Source: Pseudomonas sp. AB6 (GTDB lineage: Bacteria > Pseudomonadota > Gammaproteobacteria > Pseudomonadales > Pseudomonadaceae). From it: a DNA stretch of 64,000 nucleotides. The notes under the pieces were generated by a model. That model saw only the letters and a list, made by a program, of their open reading frames with translations, did no database searches and had not been told where the DNA came from. Location: assembly GCF_034314105.1 (NCBI RefSeq), contig NZ_JAVIWJ010000001.1, positions 779,501 to 843,500 of the forward strand. Reading direction: 5' to 3'. The position numbers were made by a program, and so were the translations under genes. Positions 37,471 to 46,251 of the stretch are shown here, in pieces (positions within the stretch are counted from its first letter, which is position 1; every line of letters begins with the position of its first letter).

Positions 37471-37493
37471 TCGACTGTCTCTGGAGCCCACTT

Positions 37494-38054
37494 ATGCACA
37501 ACCTCGCCTTTGCCTTGGTCGACAGCACCTTCGAGCCGTTTCGTGCAGGCCAATTGCTGATTAAACCGGCGACCGAAACCTGGGAAAAACAGGCTTATTT
37601 CGCCCTGCGTCGTTCGGTGTTTTCAGATGAACAACAACTGCTGGCGCAGGACAAGGACGGCCACGACTTCCAGGCTATCGCCATTGTTGCGTTGGGCGGC
37701 AGTTGTGGCATGGCGGACCAGGTGGTGGGGGCGGTTCGGATCTATCAGCCAGAACCTGGCCTGTGGTTTGGCGGGCGGTTGTGCGTTGCTCAGGCTTATC
37801 GACGCCACAGCATGATCGGCAAGGCATTAGTCAATGAAGCCGTGTCGCGGGCCAAGGAGCTGGGTTGCGAGGTATTTCGCGCCACAGTGCAGGCGCCCAA
37901 TGAAGTGTATTTCCACGGCCTGCACTGGCAGACGCTAGAGCCTTTACAACTGCTCGGTCAACCGCATTGCCTGATGCAAGCCGATTTATCGAGCTACCCA
38001 TTAATGCCACGTCAAGTGTCATTGCGCCCCCTGAAGGTGGCTCGCCATGACTGA
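37494..38054 (+). CDS. nitE: MSMEG_0567-family GNAT acetyltransferase of Nit1C
   Basis: 186 residues from the ATG at 37494 (GGAG 7 nt upstream); a GTG at 37467 lacks a site. GNAT fold: FALRRSVFSDEQQLL at the N-terminus and the acetyl-CoA loop region RLCVAQAYRRHSMIGKALVNEAVSRAKELGC. Acceptor unknown. The 3' end overlaps the AIR-synthase-like gene by 8 bp. Confidence 0.88.
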   Translation: MHNLAFALVDSTFEPFRAGQLLIKPATETWEKQAYFALRRSVFSDEQQLLAQDKDGHDFQAIAIVALGGSCGMADQVVGAVRIYQPEPGLWFGGRLCVAQAYRRHSMIGKALVNEAVSRAKELGCEVFRATVQAPNEVYFHGLHWQTLEPLQLLGQPHCLMQADLSSYPLMPRQVSLRPLKVARHD

Positions 38055-39078
38055 CATTTTGAATCTCGCTGCGCTGCTCGATACCCTGCGCAGCACCCCG
38101 GCCATGCTCTCCAAACAAGCGATTCAGCAACCCGCCGAGGTGATGGGCGATGTTCATCGCTCCCTCACTCGCGAACAGCTATATGCGCTGCCGGGCGACG
38201 ATACCGCTGCCATTGCCTGCGGCGATCATTTTCAGCTGTTGGCCATCGAAGGCATGTTGCCGGGCTTTGTTCAGGCGGCGCCGTGGTTTGCCGGTTGGTC
38301 GGCGGTCATGGCGAACGTCAGTGACATCACCGCCATGGGCGGTCGCGCCACCGCAGTGGTCAACGCGTATTGGCATCACGAACACGAGGCAGCGAAGCAG
38401 GTGTTGACTGGTATTCGAGCCGCTTGTGAGGCCTACGGATTATTGCTGGCTGGGGGTCACACCAGTCTCGCCTGTGGTAATCCGACCGCGCTGGCCGTCG
38501 CTATTACCGGCGTTGCCCACAAGCTGTTATCGACCCTGCATGTGGCGCCGGGCCAAGTGCTCGCCATGGCCGTGGACCTCGAAGGTGCCTGGCATGCCGA
38601 CAGCACCTATTGGAAAGCCTTCGAAGGCGTTCCGGCCGAGCGCCTGCGCAGCAAACTCGAAGTGCTACCGCGTCTGGCCGAAGCTGAACTGTTATACGCG
38701 GCCAAAGACATCAGCAACGCCGGCGTATTGGGCAGCCTGTTGATGCTGCTGGAGACCACCGGCTGCGGCGCCACTATTGACCTCAACGCCTTGCCCTGTC
38801 CCCTCGGCGCCGATCTGGCGCGCTGGCTGCAGGTATTTCCCAGTTACGGTTTTCTGATGACCCTGGAGGAGGGTAACTGGATCAACGTTCAGGCGGCTTT
38901 CGCCTTCGAAGGCTTGCGCTGCGAACGTATTGGTCAGGTCAACGCCAGCGGTTCGCTGGAGGTTCAGGCGGGTGAGCAGCGCCGCACTTTTTGGAACCTG
39001 CGCGAGCAGGCGTTCACCGGTTTCAGCTATCCCGATCACGACTTGAGCCCTTTAAAGCTTACCCAACAGGAGCATTGA
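38047..39078 (+). CDS. nitF: Sll0787-family AIR synthase-related protein of Nit1C
   Basis: 343 residues, PurM/SelD/HypE-like fold. Seen: PGDDTAAIACG (ATP/metal loop), ANVSDITAMGGRATAVVNAYW, and LAGGHTSLACGNPTALAVAITG. Such enzymes activate oxygen of amides or formyl groups with ATP; a role in handling a nitrile-derived amide is conceivable but not shown. Overlaps nitE by 8 bp; the next gene starts 1 bp after its stop. Confidence 0.88.
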   Translation: MTDILNLAALLDTLRSTPAMLSKQAIQQPAEVMGDVHRSLTREQLYALPGDDTAAIACGDHFQLLAIEGMLPGFVQAAPWFAGWSAVMANVSDITAMGGRATAVVNAYWHHEHEAAKQVLTGIRAACEAYGLLLAGGHTSLACGNPTALAVAITGVAHKLLSTLHVAPGQVLAMAVDLEGAWHADSTYWKAFEGVPAERLRSKLEVLPRLAEAELLYAAKDISNAGVLGSLLMLLETTGCGATIDLNALPCPLGADLARWLQVFPSYGFLMTLEEGNWINVQAAFAFEGLRCERIGQVNASGSLEVQAGEQRRTFWNLREQAFTGFSYPDHDLSPLKLTQQEH

Positions 39079-39079
39079 T

Positions 39080-39415
39080 ATGCCCGCCGTCAATTTCAAA
39101 GTCCGCTGGCCTAACGGCAAAGAAGCAGCCGGTTACTCACCGTCCACCGTGATCTACGAACACCTGCAAGAAGGCGTCAGCTACCCGTTACCGGATTTTC
39201 TAAAGCGCCTTGAAAGTGCTTTGAACGACGCCTCGGAGCGGGTCAAGCAGGTTAAAGGCTTCTATTGCAGCTCGGCCATGGACACCTTGAATTCACTTAA
39301 AGGGCAGGCCAGCGTTCTCGATGCGCGGCACTACGACACCGGTCAGGTGGAAATACTCAGTATGCGCACCGAAGGCGGTGGCCGGGTTCCCGGTGCCGGT
39401 TGGAGTTCGTTCTGA
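39080..39415 (+). CDS. nitG: MSMEG_0570-family small protein of Nit1C
   Basis: 111 residues starting MPAVNFKVRWPNG, the signature of this cluster-restricted family. One cysteine lies in GFYCSSAMDTL; the C-terminus is glycine-rich (EGGGRVPGAGWSSF). No known fold or activity. Directly behind nitF. Confidence 0.87.
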   Translation: MPAVNFKVRWPNGKEAAGYSPSTVIYEHLQEGVSYPLPDFLKRLESALNDASERVKQVKGFYCSSAMDTLNSLKGQASVLDARHYDTGQVEILSMRTEGGGRVPGAGWSSF

Positions 39416-39468
39416 TTCGTTTGCGTCTTTGTTTTTAAACCTTATAGCCCTCGCGGCGGAGAGCCCTC

Positions 39469-40764
39469 ATGGTTCAGCTCACTTCAGTCAAACCAGCCCA
39501 TCACAGCGTGATCGTCGTCGGCGGCGGCCAGGCCGGATTGTCTGCCAGTTACTACCTGCAACAGCAAGGCATCGACCATTTGTTGCTGGAAAAGCACAGC
39601 GTGACCCACGCTTGGCGCCACCAACGCTGGGATGCCTTCAGCCTGGTTACGCCCAACTGGCAATGCGCGCTGCCAGGTTACACCTACAGCGACCAGTTCA
39701 AGGGCCAGGACCCCCACGGGTTCATGAAGCGCGATGAGATCAATACGTATCTCGCGGGATTCGCACAATCGGTCAACGCCCCGCTGTTGGAAGGCGTTAC
39801 CGTGCAGCGCGTAGTGCCCCGTGCCAGTGGTGGCTATGACCTTCATACCTCCCAAGGCGAGTACACCGCCGATAAGGTCATCGTCGCCTCAGGCGGCTAT
39901 CACACCCCAATCATTCCGCGTTTGGCTGAGCGTTTACCGGCGGGCATCCAGCAGATTCACTCTGAGCAATACCGCAACCCGCAGGCGTTGCCGGCGGGCA
40001 ATGTGTTAGTGGTCGGCTCGGGTCAATCCGGTGCGCAAATCGCTGAGGACTTGCACCTTGCCGGGCGCAAGGTTTATTTGGCCGTTGGCGACGCCCCGCG
40101 TTGCGCGCGGTTTTATCGCGGCAAGGACGTAGTCGATTGGCTGGCGCAAATGGGCTACTACGACATTGGCGTTGACACCCACCCGCTACGTGAAGGCGTG
40201 CGCGACAACACTAACCACTACGTCACCGGTCGTGACGGCGGACGCGACATCGACCTGCGTCAATTCGCCAACGAAGGCATGGAGTTGTTCGGCCGCCTGG
40301 AAGGGTTGAACGGCGTTTGGCTGCAGTTTGCCAGCAATCTCAGCGAGAGCCTGGACAGTGCCGATGCCGTGTATAACCGGATCAATACGACCATTGACGG
40401 CTACATCGAAAAGAACGCAATCGATGCCCCAGCCGGTGAGTTTTACTCGCCGGTGTGGACGCCCGAGCAAGAGCGCGCTGAGCTAGACCTTGAAGCACAC
40501 GGCATTACTAGCATCATCTGGTGCATTGGCTTTACCCCTGATTTCACTTGGGTCGAAGCCCCCGTGTTCAATGGTCGCGGCCATCCCGGTCATCAGCGCG
40601 GCGTGACGACTCAACCCGGTTTGTATTTCCTCGGCCTGCCGTGGCTGTACACCTGGGGTTCGGGCCGCTTCTCCGGCGTTGCTCGGGACGCTGAATATCT
40701 GGTTGAGCACATCGCCGGGGTCGCTGAAGAAAAGCGTGAGGCGCGACTGTCGTTGGCGAGATAG
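39469..40764 (+). CDS. nitH: MSMEG_0569-family flavin-dependent oxidoreductase of Nit1C
   Basis: 431 residues. N-terminal FAD motif VIVVGGGQAGLSASYYLQQQG, a second Rossmann motif VLVVGSGQSGAQIAEDL for NAD(P)H, as in flavin monooxygenases of the YUCCA/FMO type. Last gene of the seven-gene cluster, CGGAGAG upstream. Probably hydroxylates or oxidises a pathway intermediate; substrate unknown. Confidence 0.9.
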   Translation: MVQLTSVKPAHHSVIVVGGGQAGLSASYYLQQQGIDHLLLEKHSVTHAWRHQRWDAFSLVTPNWQCALPGYTYSDQFKGQDPHGFMKRDEINTYLAGFAQSVNAPLLEGVTVQRVVPRASGGYDLHTSQGEYTADKVIVASGGYHTPIIPRLAERLPAGIQQIHSEQYRNPQALPAGNVLVVGSGQSGAQIAEDLHLAGRKVYLAVGDAPRCARFYRGKDVVDWLAQMGYYDIGVDTHPLREGVRDNTNHYVTGRDGGRDIDLRQFANEGMELFGRLEGLNGVWLQFASNLSESLDSADAVYNRINTTIDGYIEKNAIDAPAGEFYSPVWTPEQERAELDLEAHGITSIIWCIGFTPDFTWVEAPVFNGRGHPGHQRGVTTQPGLYFLGLPWLYTWGSGRFSGVARDAEYLVEHIAGVAEEKREARLSLAR

Positions 40765-40797
40765 CCTTCACATAAGCATCGGTCATTCGGTTCTTTC

Positions 40798-40872
40798 AGG
40801 AGTTGATTTGTTGGCGAAGCATTCTCTGTTTTGTATCAAACAGGCCGCTTCGCGAGCACGTTCGCTCACAGA
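40798..40872. repeat. REP inverted pair, diverged
   Basis: AGGAGTTGATTTGTTGGCGAAGC faces GCTTCGCGAGCACGTTCGCTCACAG, between nitH and the GntR gene. Same family as the other pairs, with several substitutions. Confidence 0.7.
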
Positions 40873-40988
40873 TGGCAGTAGCGCGCCTGGTGTGGTTTTT
40901 ACGGCAGGCTATAGTGCTTACTTGACGAGATTTTATGACGGGAGAATACTGCGTCAAATATTCATATATATGACTGGGAGCTATAAAT

Positions 40989-41720
40989 ATGAATCAGCTG
41001 TCCAGCGATGCTCGCCTGCCTCTTTATCAGCGTCTGCGTGATCAGTTGGCGCAACAGATTGCCAATAACCGTTGGCGACCGGGGGAGGCGATTCCTACCG
41101 AAGCCGCACTTTCCAGCGAGTACTGCCTGTCCACCGGAACGGTGCGTAAAGCCATTGATATGTTGGTCAACGAGAACATCCTCGAACGCCAACAAGGACG
41201 CGGCACCTTCATTCGCCGTCCGCAATTTCAGTCTTCGTTGTTTCGTTTCTTCCGGTTCCAAACCGCTTCTGGCGAACGCCAAGTGCCTGAAAGTCGCATC
41301 CTCTCCATCGAACCAATGAGCGCGCCTTCGGCCGCCGCCCAAGCGCTGGGGCTCGCGCCAGAATCGCCGGTCATTCGCGTGTTGCGTGTGCGATTGCTGG
41401 ATGCGCAACCGGTGTTGGCTGAAGAAATCTGGCTGCCACGTATTCAATTCCAAGCGCTATTGGACATCGATCTGGATCAACAAGGGCCTTTGCTCTACCC
41501 GATCTACGAAGAGTTCTGCGGCCAAGTGGTTGCTTATGCCCAAGAGACTTTGACCGCCGATCTAGTCAGTGAGATTCACGCTCAGTTGCTACAGATTCCG
41601 GTCAATAGCCCGGTGGTGGTGATTGAGCGACTGGCGCGTAATTACGCCGGCGAACCCTTGGAATGGCGCCGTTCAAGAGGACATGCCAGCCACTTTCGTT
41701 ACTGCGTCGATATCCGCTAA
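40989..41720 (+). CDS. GntR-family (HutC/UTRA) regulator
   Basis: 243 residues: winged helix (PLYQRLRDQLAQQIANNRWRPGEAIPTEAALSSEYCLSTGTVRKAIDMLVNENILERQQGRGTFI) and a UTRA effector domain ending in the typical WRRSRGHASHFRYCVDI. GGGAG upstream. Next on the same strand come an MFS transporter and an amidohydrolase, which it likely controls. The effector is unknown. Confidence 0.9.
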   Translation: MNQLSSDARLPLYQRLRDQLAQQIANNRWRPGEAIPTEAALSSEYCLSTGTVRKAIDMLVNENILERQQGRGTFIRRPQFQSSLFRFFRFQTASGERQVPESRILSIEPMSAPSAAAQALGLAPESPVIRVLRVRLLDAQPVLAEEIWLPRIQFQALLDIDLDQQGPLLYPIYEEFCGQVVAYAQETLTADLVSEIHAQLLQIPVNSPVVVIERLARNYAGEPLEWRRSRGHASHFRYCVDIR

Positions 41721-41769
41721 CCGCTGAGTGATTCCCTAAATAGGTGCCTCTCTAATAAGGATAAAAATA

Positions 41770-43059
41770 ATGTTCAAGTGGTATCGCGACATCACTTCTC
41801 GAGAGCGCAAGACATTCTGGGCCTGTTTCGGTGGCTGGTCGCTGGATGCTCTGGAAGTGCAAATGTTTGGTTTGGCGATCCCGGCGCTGCTCGCCGCGTT
41901 CGCCTTGAGCAAAGGTGACGCCGGTTTAATCAGCGGCGTAACGTTGATCACCTCGGCGCTGGGCGGCTGGATCGGTGGGACGTTGTCCGACCGTTACGGC
42001 CGCGTCCGCACCCTGCAATGGATGATCCTGTGGTTTTCGATATTCACCTGCCTATCAGCCTTCGTTACAGGCTTCAATCAGCTATTGATCGTAAAAGCCC
42101 TGCAAGGCTTTGGGATTGGCGGCGAGTGGGCGGCCGGTGCGGTGCTGATGGCCGAAACCATCCAGCCGAAATACCGTGGCAAAGTCATGGGCACGGTGCA
42201 AAGCGCCTGGGCCGTGGGTTGGGGTATTGCGGTGGCTACTTTCGCGCTGATTTATTCCTTCGTGCCCGAAGCCATGGCCTGGCGGGTCATGTTTATGATC
42301 GGCCTTCTGCCAGCGCTGTTGATCATCTGGGTAAGACGCAATGTTGAAGAGCCCGACAGCTTCCAGCGTCAACAAAAAGAACAAATCAAACCCGTGAGTT
42401 TTTTTACCTCAATGGCCGGTATTTTTCGTCCACAGTTGTTGCGCGTGACGCTGCTGGGTGGGTTGTTGGGCCTCGGCGCACATGGTGGTTACCACGCAGT
42501 CATGACCTGGTTGCCGACGTTCCTTAAGACCGAACGCCATTTGTCGGTGCTCAGTTCCGGTGGGTACTTGGCGGTGATCATTGTCGCGTTCTGGTGTGGT
42601 TGCGTAGTCAGCGGATTTTTGATCGACAAAATCGGCCGTCGTAAAAACATCATTCTGTTTGCGCTGTGCTGCGTGGTGACGGTGCAGTGCTACCTATTCC
42701 TGCCGCTAACCAATACTCAAATGTTGTTTCTCGGTTTCCCCCTTGGATTCTTCGCTGCTGGTATTCCTGCGAGCCTGGGGGCGCTGTTTAACGAGCTGTA
42801 CCCTGCCGACGTACGCGGCGCGGGCGTGGGTTTTTGCTACAACTTTGGCCGGGTTGTGTCGTCTGTGTTCCCGTTCATGGTCGGCCATATGAGCGAATCC
42901 ATGTCGCTTGGCTCGGCGATTGGCATTGATGCGGGGATAGCCTATGGCGTTGCGGTCATGGCGGCCATGTTGCTACCGGAAACCCGAGGCCGTTCACTGG
43001 ATGCCACGGCAGTGGCGTCTGAGGTTTCAGTGAACAAAACAGAAGCCGCCCAGGCTTGA
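41770..43059 (+). CDS. MFS transporter, organic-acid type
   Basis: 429 residues, twelve membrane spans. N-terminal WACFGGWSLDALEVQMFGLAIPAL, motif A GGTLSDRYGRVRTLQW and loop GIGGEWAAGAVLMAE fit the sialate:H+ / carboxylate (SHS/AAHS) MFS groups, which import acids. Between the GntR regulator and the amidohydrolase, suggesting uptake of that enzyme's substrate. Confidence 0.87.
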   Translation: MFKWYRDITSRERKTFWACFGGWSLDALEVQMFGLAIPALLAAFALSKGDAGLISGVTLITSALGGWIGGTLSDRYGRVRTLQWMILWFSIFTCLSAFVTGFNQLLIVKALQGFGIGGEWAAGAVLMAETIQPKYRGKVMGTVQSAWAVGWGIAVATFALIYSFVPEAMAWRVMFMIGLLPALLIIWVRRNVEEPDSFQRQQKEQIKPVSFFTSMAGIFRPQLLRVTLLGGLLGLGAHGGYHAVMTWLPTFLKTERHLSVLSSGGYLAVIIVAFWCGCVVSGFLIDKIGRRKNIILFALCCVVTVQCYLFLPLTNTQMLFLGFPLGFFAAGIPASLGALFNELYPADVRGAGVGFCYNFGRVVSSVFPFMVGHMSESMSLGSAIGIDAGIAYGVAVMAAMLLPETRGRSLDATAVASEVSVNKTEAAQA

Positions 43060-43105
43060 TTCTGCTTCCTAACCACGCGGCCAATTTGCTGCGCTCACTT
43101 TTTAG

Positions 43106-43966
43106 ATGAGTTCCATGCCTGATATTTGTCGGTCCGCAAGCCCTCTTCCGATCCTCGGCGTAGACGCCCATGCCCATGTTTTTAGCCGTGCACTGTCAAT
43201 GGCGTGGGCCCGGCGTTACAGCCCGGGATACGACGCCACGCTGGATCAGTATTTGACGTACTTACGTGTGAGCGGCCTGAGCCATGGGGTGTTGGTACAA
43301 CCGAGTTTTCTCGGGACGGATAACAGCTACCTGTTGTCTGCCTTACAACAGGCGCCAATACAATTGCGCGGCGTGGCAGTAGTCGACACCGGCATCAGCC
43401 GCGAAATGATGATGAGCATGGCCGAGCAAGGCATCGTGGGCATTCGCTTGAACCTGATGGGACAAGCGCTGCCGGACTTTACCGACCCCAAGTGGAAGTC
43501 GTTGTTGAGCCAGGTCTCAGCGTTGGGCTGGCACGTTGAACTGCACCGCGACGTTGAAGACTTGCCGATGCTGCTCAGTGCGTTGATGGCGTATGACTGC
43601 AAAATAGTCATCGATCATTTCGGTCGCCCGGATGCGTTGCTGGGTGTGGAGCAACCGGCGTTTGCGCAGTTGCTGGAGCTGGGGTTGAGTGGGCGAGTCT
43701 GGCTGAAAGTATCGGGCATTTATCGATTGGGTGGCGACCTGCGACAGAACCTGACTTTCGCCCAAGAGGCGATGCCGTTGTTGATTCGGGCGTTCGGCAC
43801 AAAGCGTTTGGTATGGGGTAGCGATTGGCCCCACACCCAGTTCGAAGGGCAGATGGATTATGGCTCCGCGGTTGAGCAGCGTAGGCAACTGGGTTGGTCG
43901 GCGCAGGTTGAACAGGCCATATTGGTGGATGCGCCCCGAAGCTTGTTTGGGCTTGCGTGTTTGTAG
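43106..43966 (+). CDS. Amidohydrolase-2 family hydrolase (LigI/lactonase-like)
   Basis: 286 residues, TIM-barrel metal-dependent hydrolase of COG3618 type. Motifs: GVDAHAHVFSRAL (HxH), WHVELHRDVED, VIDHFGRPDA and LVWGSDWPHTQFEG (catalytic Asp). Relatives open lactones such as 2-pyrone-4,6-dicarboxylate or sugar lactones. Start is not firmly fixed (ATG at 43106 or 43115; no clear ribosome site). Third gene of the GntR-MFS unit. Confidence 0.87.
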   Translation: MSSMPDICRSASPLPILGVDAHAHVFSRALSMAWARRYSPGYDATLDQYLTYLRVSGLSHGVLVQPSFLGTDNSYLLSALQQAPIQLRGVAVVDTGISREMMMSMAEQGIVGIRLNLMGQALPDFTDPKWKSLLSQVSALGWHVELHRDVEDLPMLLSALMAYDCKIVIDHFGRPDALLGVEQPAFAQLLELGLSGRVWLKVSGIYRLGGDLRQNLTFAQEAMPLLIRAFGTKRLVWGSDWPHTQFEGQMDYGSAVEQRRQLGWSAQVEQAILVDAPRSLFGLACL

Positions 43967-44049
43967 GCGCCGCCGAAGGTTGGTTTAGGCCAGGGTCGCG
44001 GGCACCGACACGACGTTCAGCCGGATTACGCTGCTTGTCAGACCAAGCC

Positions 44050-45441
44050 CTAAGCCAGCGCGCTACCTCGGCGGCAATCAAGAATCAGACTCGCACCACC
44101 CGCAGGGCTGGTGTCGATTCGCAGTTTGAACCCGTGCAAATTGATGATGGCGGCAACGATGGACAAACCCAGGCCGAAGCCACTCTGCTGAGTGCCGTCT
44201 GCGCACCGGTAGAACCGTTGAAATACAGCGTTGCGTTCCGCGACCGGGATACCGGGACCGGAATCTTGGATTTCGATGCGCGTGTTGTCGCCTTCGCCGT
44301 AGGCGGTGAGGACGACCACACCACCAAGGGGGCTGAACTTGATGGCGTTGCTCAGCAAGTTGGCCAATGCTTCAAACAGTAACGCACGGTCGCCGATTAA
44401 CGTCGGCAAAAAGGACGCTAACCGCAATTCCAAGGTAAGGCCGACCTCTTCAGCCACCGGCAGATAAAACGCGTAAAGCTCGTGTAGCAAAGCTCGTGGG
44501 TCAAGTTCGACGAAGCCTGAGCGGCGTTGCTGGTCTTCAAGTTCCGAGATACGTAATAGGCCACGAAAGCGCGCCATCAAAGTGTCGGCTTCTGCAATAA
44601 CTTGGCCCATCTGCATTGCTTGCGTAGAGTCTTGTGCAGACTGCTGTTGAATGCGGTACAGCTGAGCTCGCAGGCGGGTCAGCGGGGTCCGTAGGTCGTG
44701 GGCGATGTTGTCACAGACGCCCTTGACCTCGTGCATCAGCTTTTCGATGCGATCCAGCATCGCATTGACAATCACAGCGAGCATGTCCAGTTCGTCACGG
44801 CGGTCAGACACCGGTAGCCGACGGGCCATGTCACCCGCAACGATGGACTCTGCGCTGGCCTGGAGGCCGCGAATTCGGCGTAACGGTCGGCGACGCAACA
44901 AATGCCACCCCGCAGCGCCGGGAATAATAGTCAGGGACATGGCCCACAGCAAGGCGTGCCAAATGATGGCAGTGACAGCAAACAATGAACCGTTGTCGCG
45001 CACCAAAATCAGCCAGCGCCCGTCGTGGGTTTGGGTAGCTACCGCGTCGCAACTGTTTTGCGGCAACTGCGGGTCGTCGGAATCTATGCAGTCGCTTAGT
45101 TCATGAATGTGGCCATCCATAGGTAAATTGGCCGGGATGCTGCTTACCGGTCCGCTGATGGGGCGAAATTCGCTGTCGAATAACCCATAAGCGTCCACGG
45201 CGCGCATGTCGGATTTCTCGCTGGTGTTCAACGCATCAATCAACTGATAACCCTGAAACCGCGAAAAAAGATGTTGCCGTTGGGTTAGCGAGTGGCGGGC
45301 GAGCGTGTTCAGGTAGCTGGTTACTTCCCAATACAGCACGCCCATAAGGATGCTGCTCCAAGCGACGAACAGAAAACTATACAGCGCCAATAGACGGCTG
45401 CTCGATGAGCGCCAACCCTTAGAGGGGTTCAGCAATGACAT
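44050..45441 (-). CDS. OmpR-system sensor histidine kinase
   Basis: 463 residues. Two membrane spans (about 19-40 and 155-175) flank a periplasmic domain of ~115 residues with two Cys (CIDSDDPQLPQNSC) that may form a disulphide. Then HAMP, HisKA with NIAHDLRTPLTRLR and HATPase_c (NLLSNAIKFSP, DSGPGIP, GFGLGLSI). Overlaps the regulator gene by 23 bp. Signal unknown; overall shape resembles TctE/QseC-like kinases. Confidence 0.92.
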   Translation of the reverse strand: MSLLNPSKGWRSSSSRLLALYSFLFVAWSSILMGVLYWEVTSYLNTLARHSLTQRQHLFSRFQGYQLIDALNTSEKSDMRAVDAYGLFDSEFRPISGPVSSIPANLPMDGHIHELSDCIDSDDPQLPQNSCDAVATQTHDGRWLILVRDNGSLFAVTAIIWHALLWAMSLTIIPGAAGWHLLRRRPLRRIRGLQASAESIVAGDMARRLPVSDRRDELDMLAVIVNAMLDRIEKLMHEVKGVCDNIAHDLRTPLTRLRAQLYRIQQQSAQDSTQAMQMGQVIAEADTLMARFRGLLRISELEDQQRRSGFVELDPRALLHELYAFYLPVAEEVGLTLELRLASFLPTLIGDRALLFEALANLLSNAIKFSPLGGVVVLTAYGEGDNTRIEIQDSGPGIPVAERNAVFQRFYRCADGTQQSGFGLGLSIVAAIINLHGFKLRIDTSPAGGASLILDCRRGSALA

Positions 45442-46102
45442 AACCCGAGCCTCGTACGGTCCGAATCAGCGGTGTCAGGCTGGGGCCATCGATCTTTTTG
45501 CGTAGACGCCCAATGTGCACGTCTATCAGGTTTGTGCCGGGGTCGAAGTGGTAGCCCCAGACCTCCTCGAAAATCATCATCCGAGTGATAACTTGCCCGG
45601 TGTTGCGCATCATGAATTCCAGTAGTTTGTATTCAGTGGGCAGCAGGCTTAGGGGCTGATCGCCTCGGCTGGCTTCGCGGCTGATCATGTTGAGTGCAAG
45701 GTCCCCGACGTGCAGCACGGTCTGGGCCTCACTTACGGGATTGCGTCGACGCAGCAACACTTCGACCCTGGCGGCCATTTCATCGGAGGCAAAAGGTTTG
45801 GATAGATAGTCGTCACCCCCCGCACGCAAGCCCCTCACTCGCTCGTCAACATCGGACAGCGCACTGATCATCAGAATCGGTGTGCCGATGCCCAGAGCCC
45901 GCAAGGTGGTGACGATGGCCAAACCGTTCACATCCGGCAACATGCGGTCCAGCGTGATCAAGTCATAATCGCCGCTTACAGCCCTTATCAGCCCCTCTCG
46001 TCCGTTGTCGACCCAATCAACATCGAATCCATGACTGTTCAATTCGGCAACGATTTCTTGCGCCGTGACAGCATCGTCCTCGATGGTCAGAATTCGGGTC
46101 AT
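45419..46102 (-). CDS. OmpR-family response regulator
   Basis: 227 residues: receiver (MTRILTIEDDAVTAQEI, phospho-Asp in YDLITLDRMLPD, Lys in DDYLSKPFA) and winged-helix output domain (LLPTEYKLLEFMMRNTGQVITRMMIFEEVWGYHFDPGTNLIDVHIGRLRKKID). Partner of the kinase encoded directly downstream with a 23-bp overlap. Confidence 0.95.
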   Translation of the reverse strand: MTRILTIEDDAVTAQEIVAELNSHGFDVDWVDNGREGLIRAVSGDYDLITLDRMLPDVNGLAIVTTLRALGIGTPILMISALSDVDERVRGLRAGGDDYLSKPFASDEMAARVEVLLRRRNPVSEAQTVLHVGDLALNMISREASRGDQPLSLLPTEYKLLEFMMRNTGQVITRMMIFEEVWGYHFDPGTNLIDVHIGRLRKKIDGPSLTPLIRTVRGSGYVIAEPL

Positions 46103-46160
46103 GGGGGGAACACCTAAAGGGGTTACGGCTCAGGGCGGCATTTTGCTCTTAAATGATGGG

Positions 46161-46178
46161 TTAATTTTTAAAAATTAA
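46161..46178. promoter_or_regulatory. 18-bp AT palindrome upstream of the two-component operon
   Basis: TTAATTTTTAAAAATTAA is a perfect palindrome 59 bp upstream of the response regulator ATG. It may be an operator or an AT-rich promoter element; it also provides a U-rich tail for the adjacent hairpin behind the channel gene. Confidence 0.45.
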
Positions 46179-46184
46179 TTTATT

Positions 46185-46232
46185 GGCCTGCACAGTGGCG
46201 GTACCTCTGCCAGCCATTTGCTCTTGCAGGCC
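46185..46232 (-). terminator. Possible terminator of the FNT-channel gene
   Basis: GGCCTGCA and TGCAGGCC form an 8-bp perfect outer stem with an inner TGGC/GCCA stem. On the minus strand the hairpin is followed by AATAAATTAATTTTT. It lies 19 bp after the channel gene stop. The large interior loop makes it an imperfect terminator. Confidence 0.5.
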
Positions 46233-46251
46233 TTGTACTGCGGGAGTTTGA

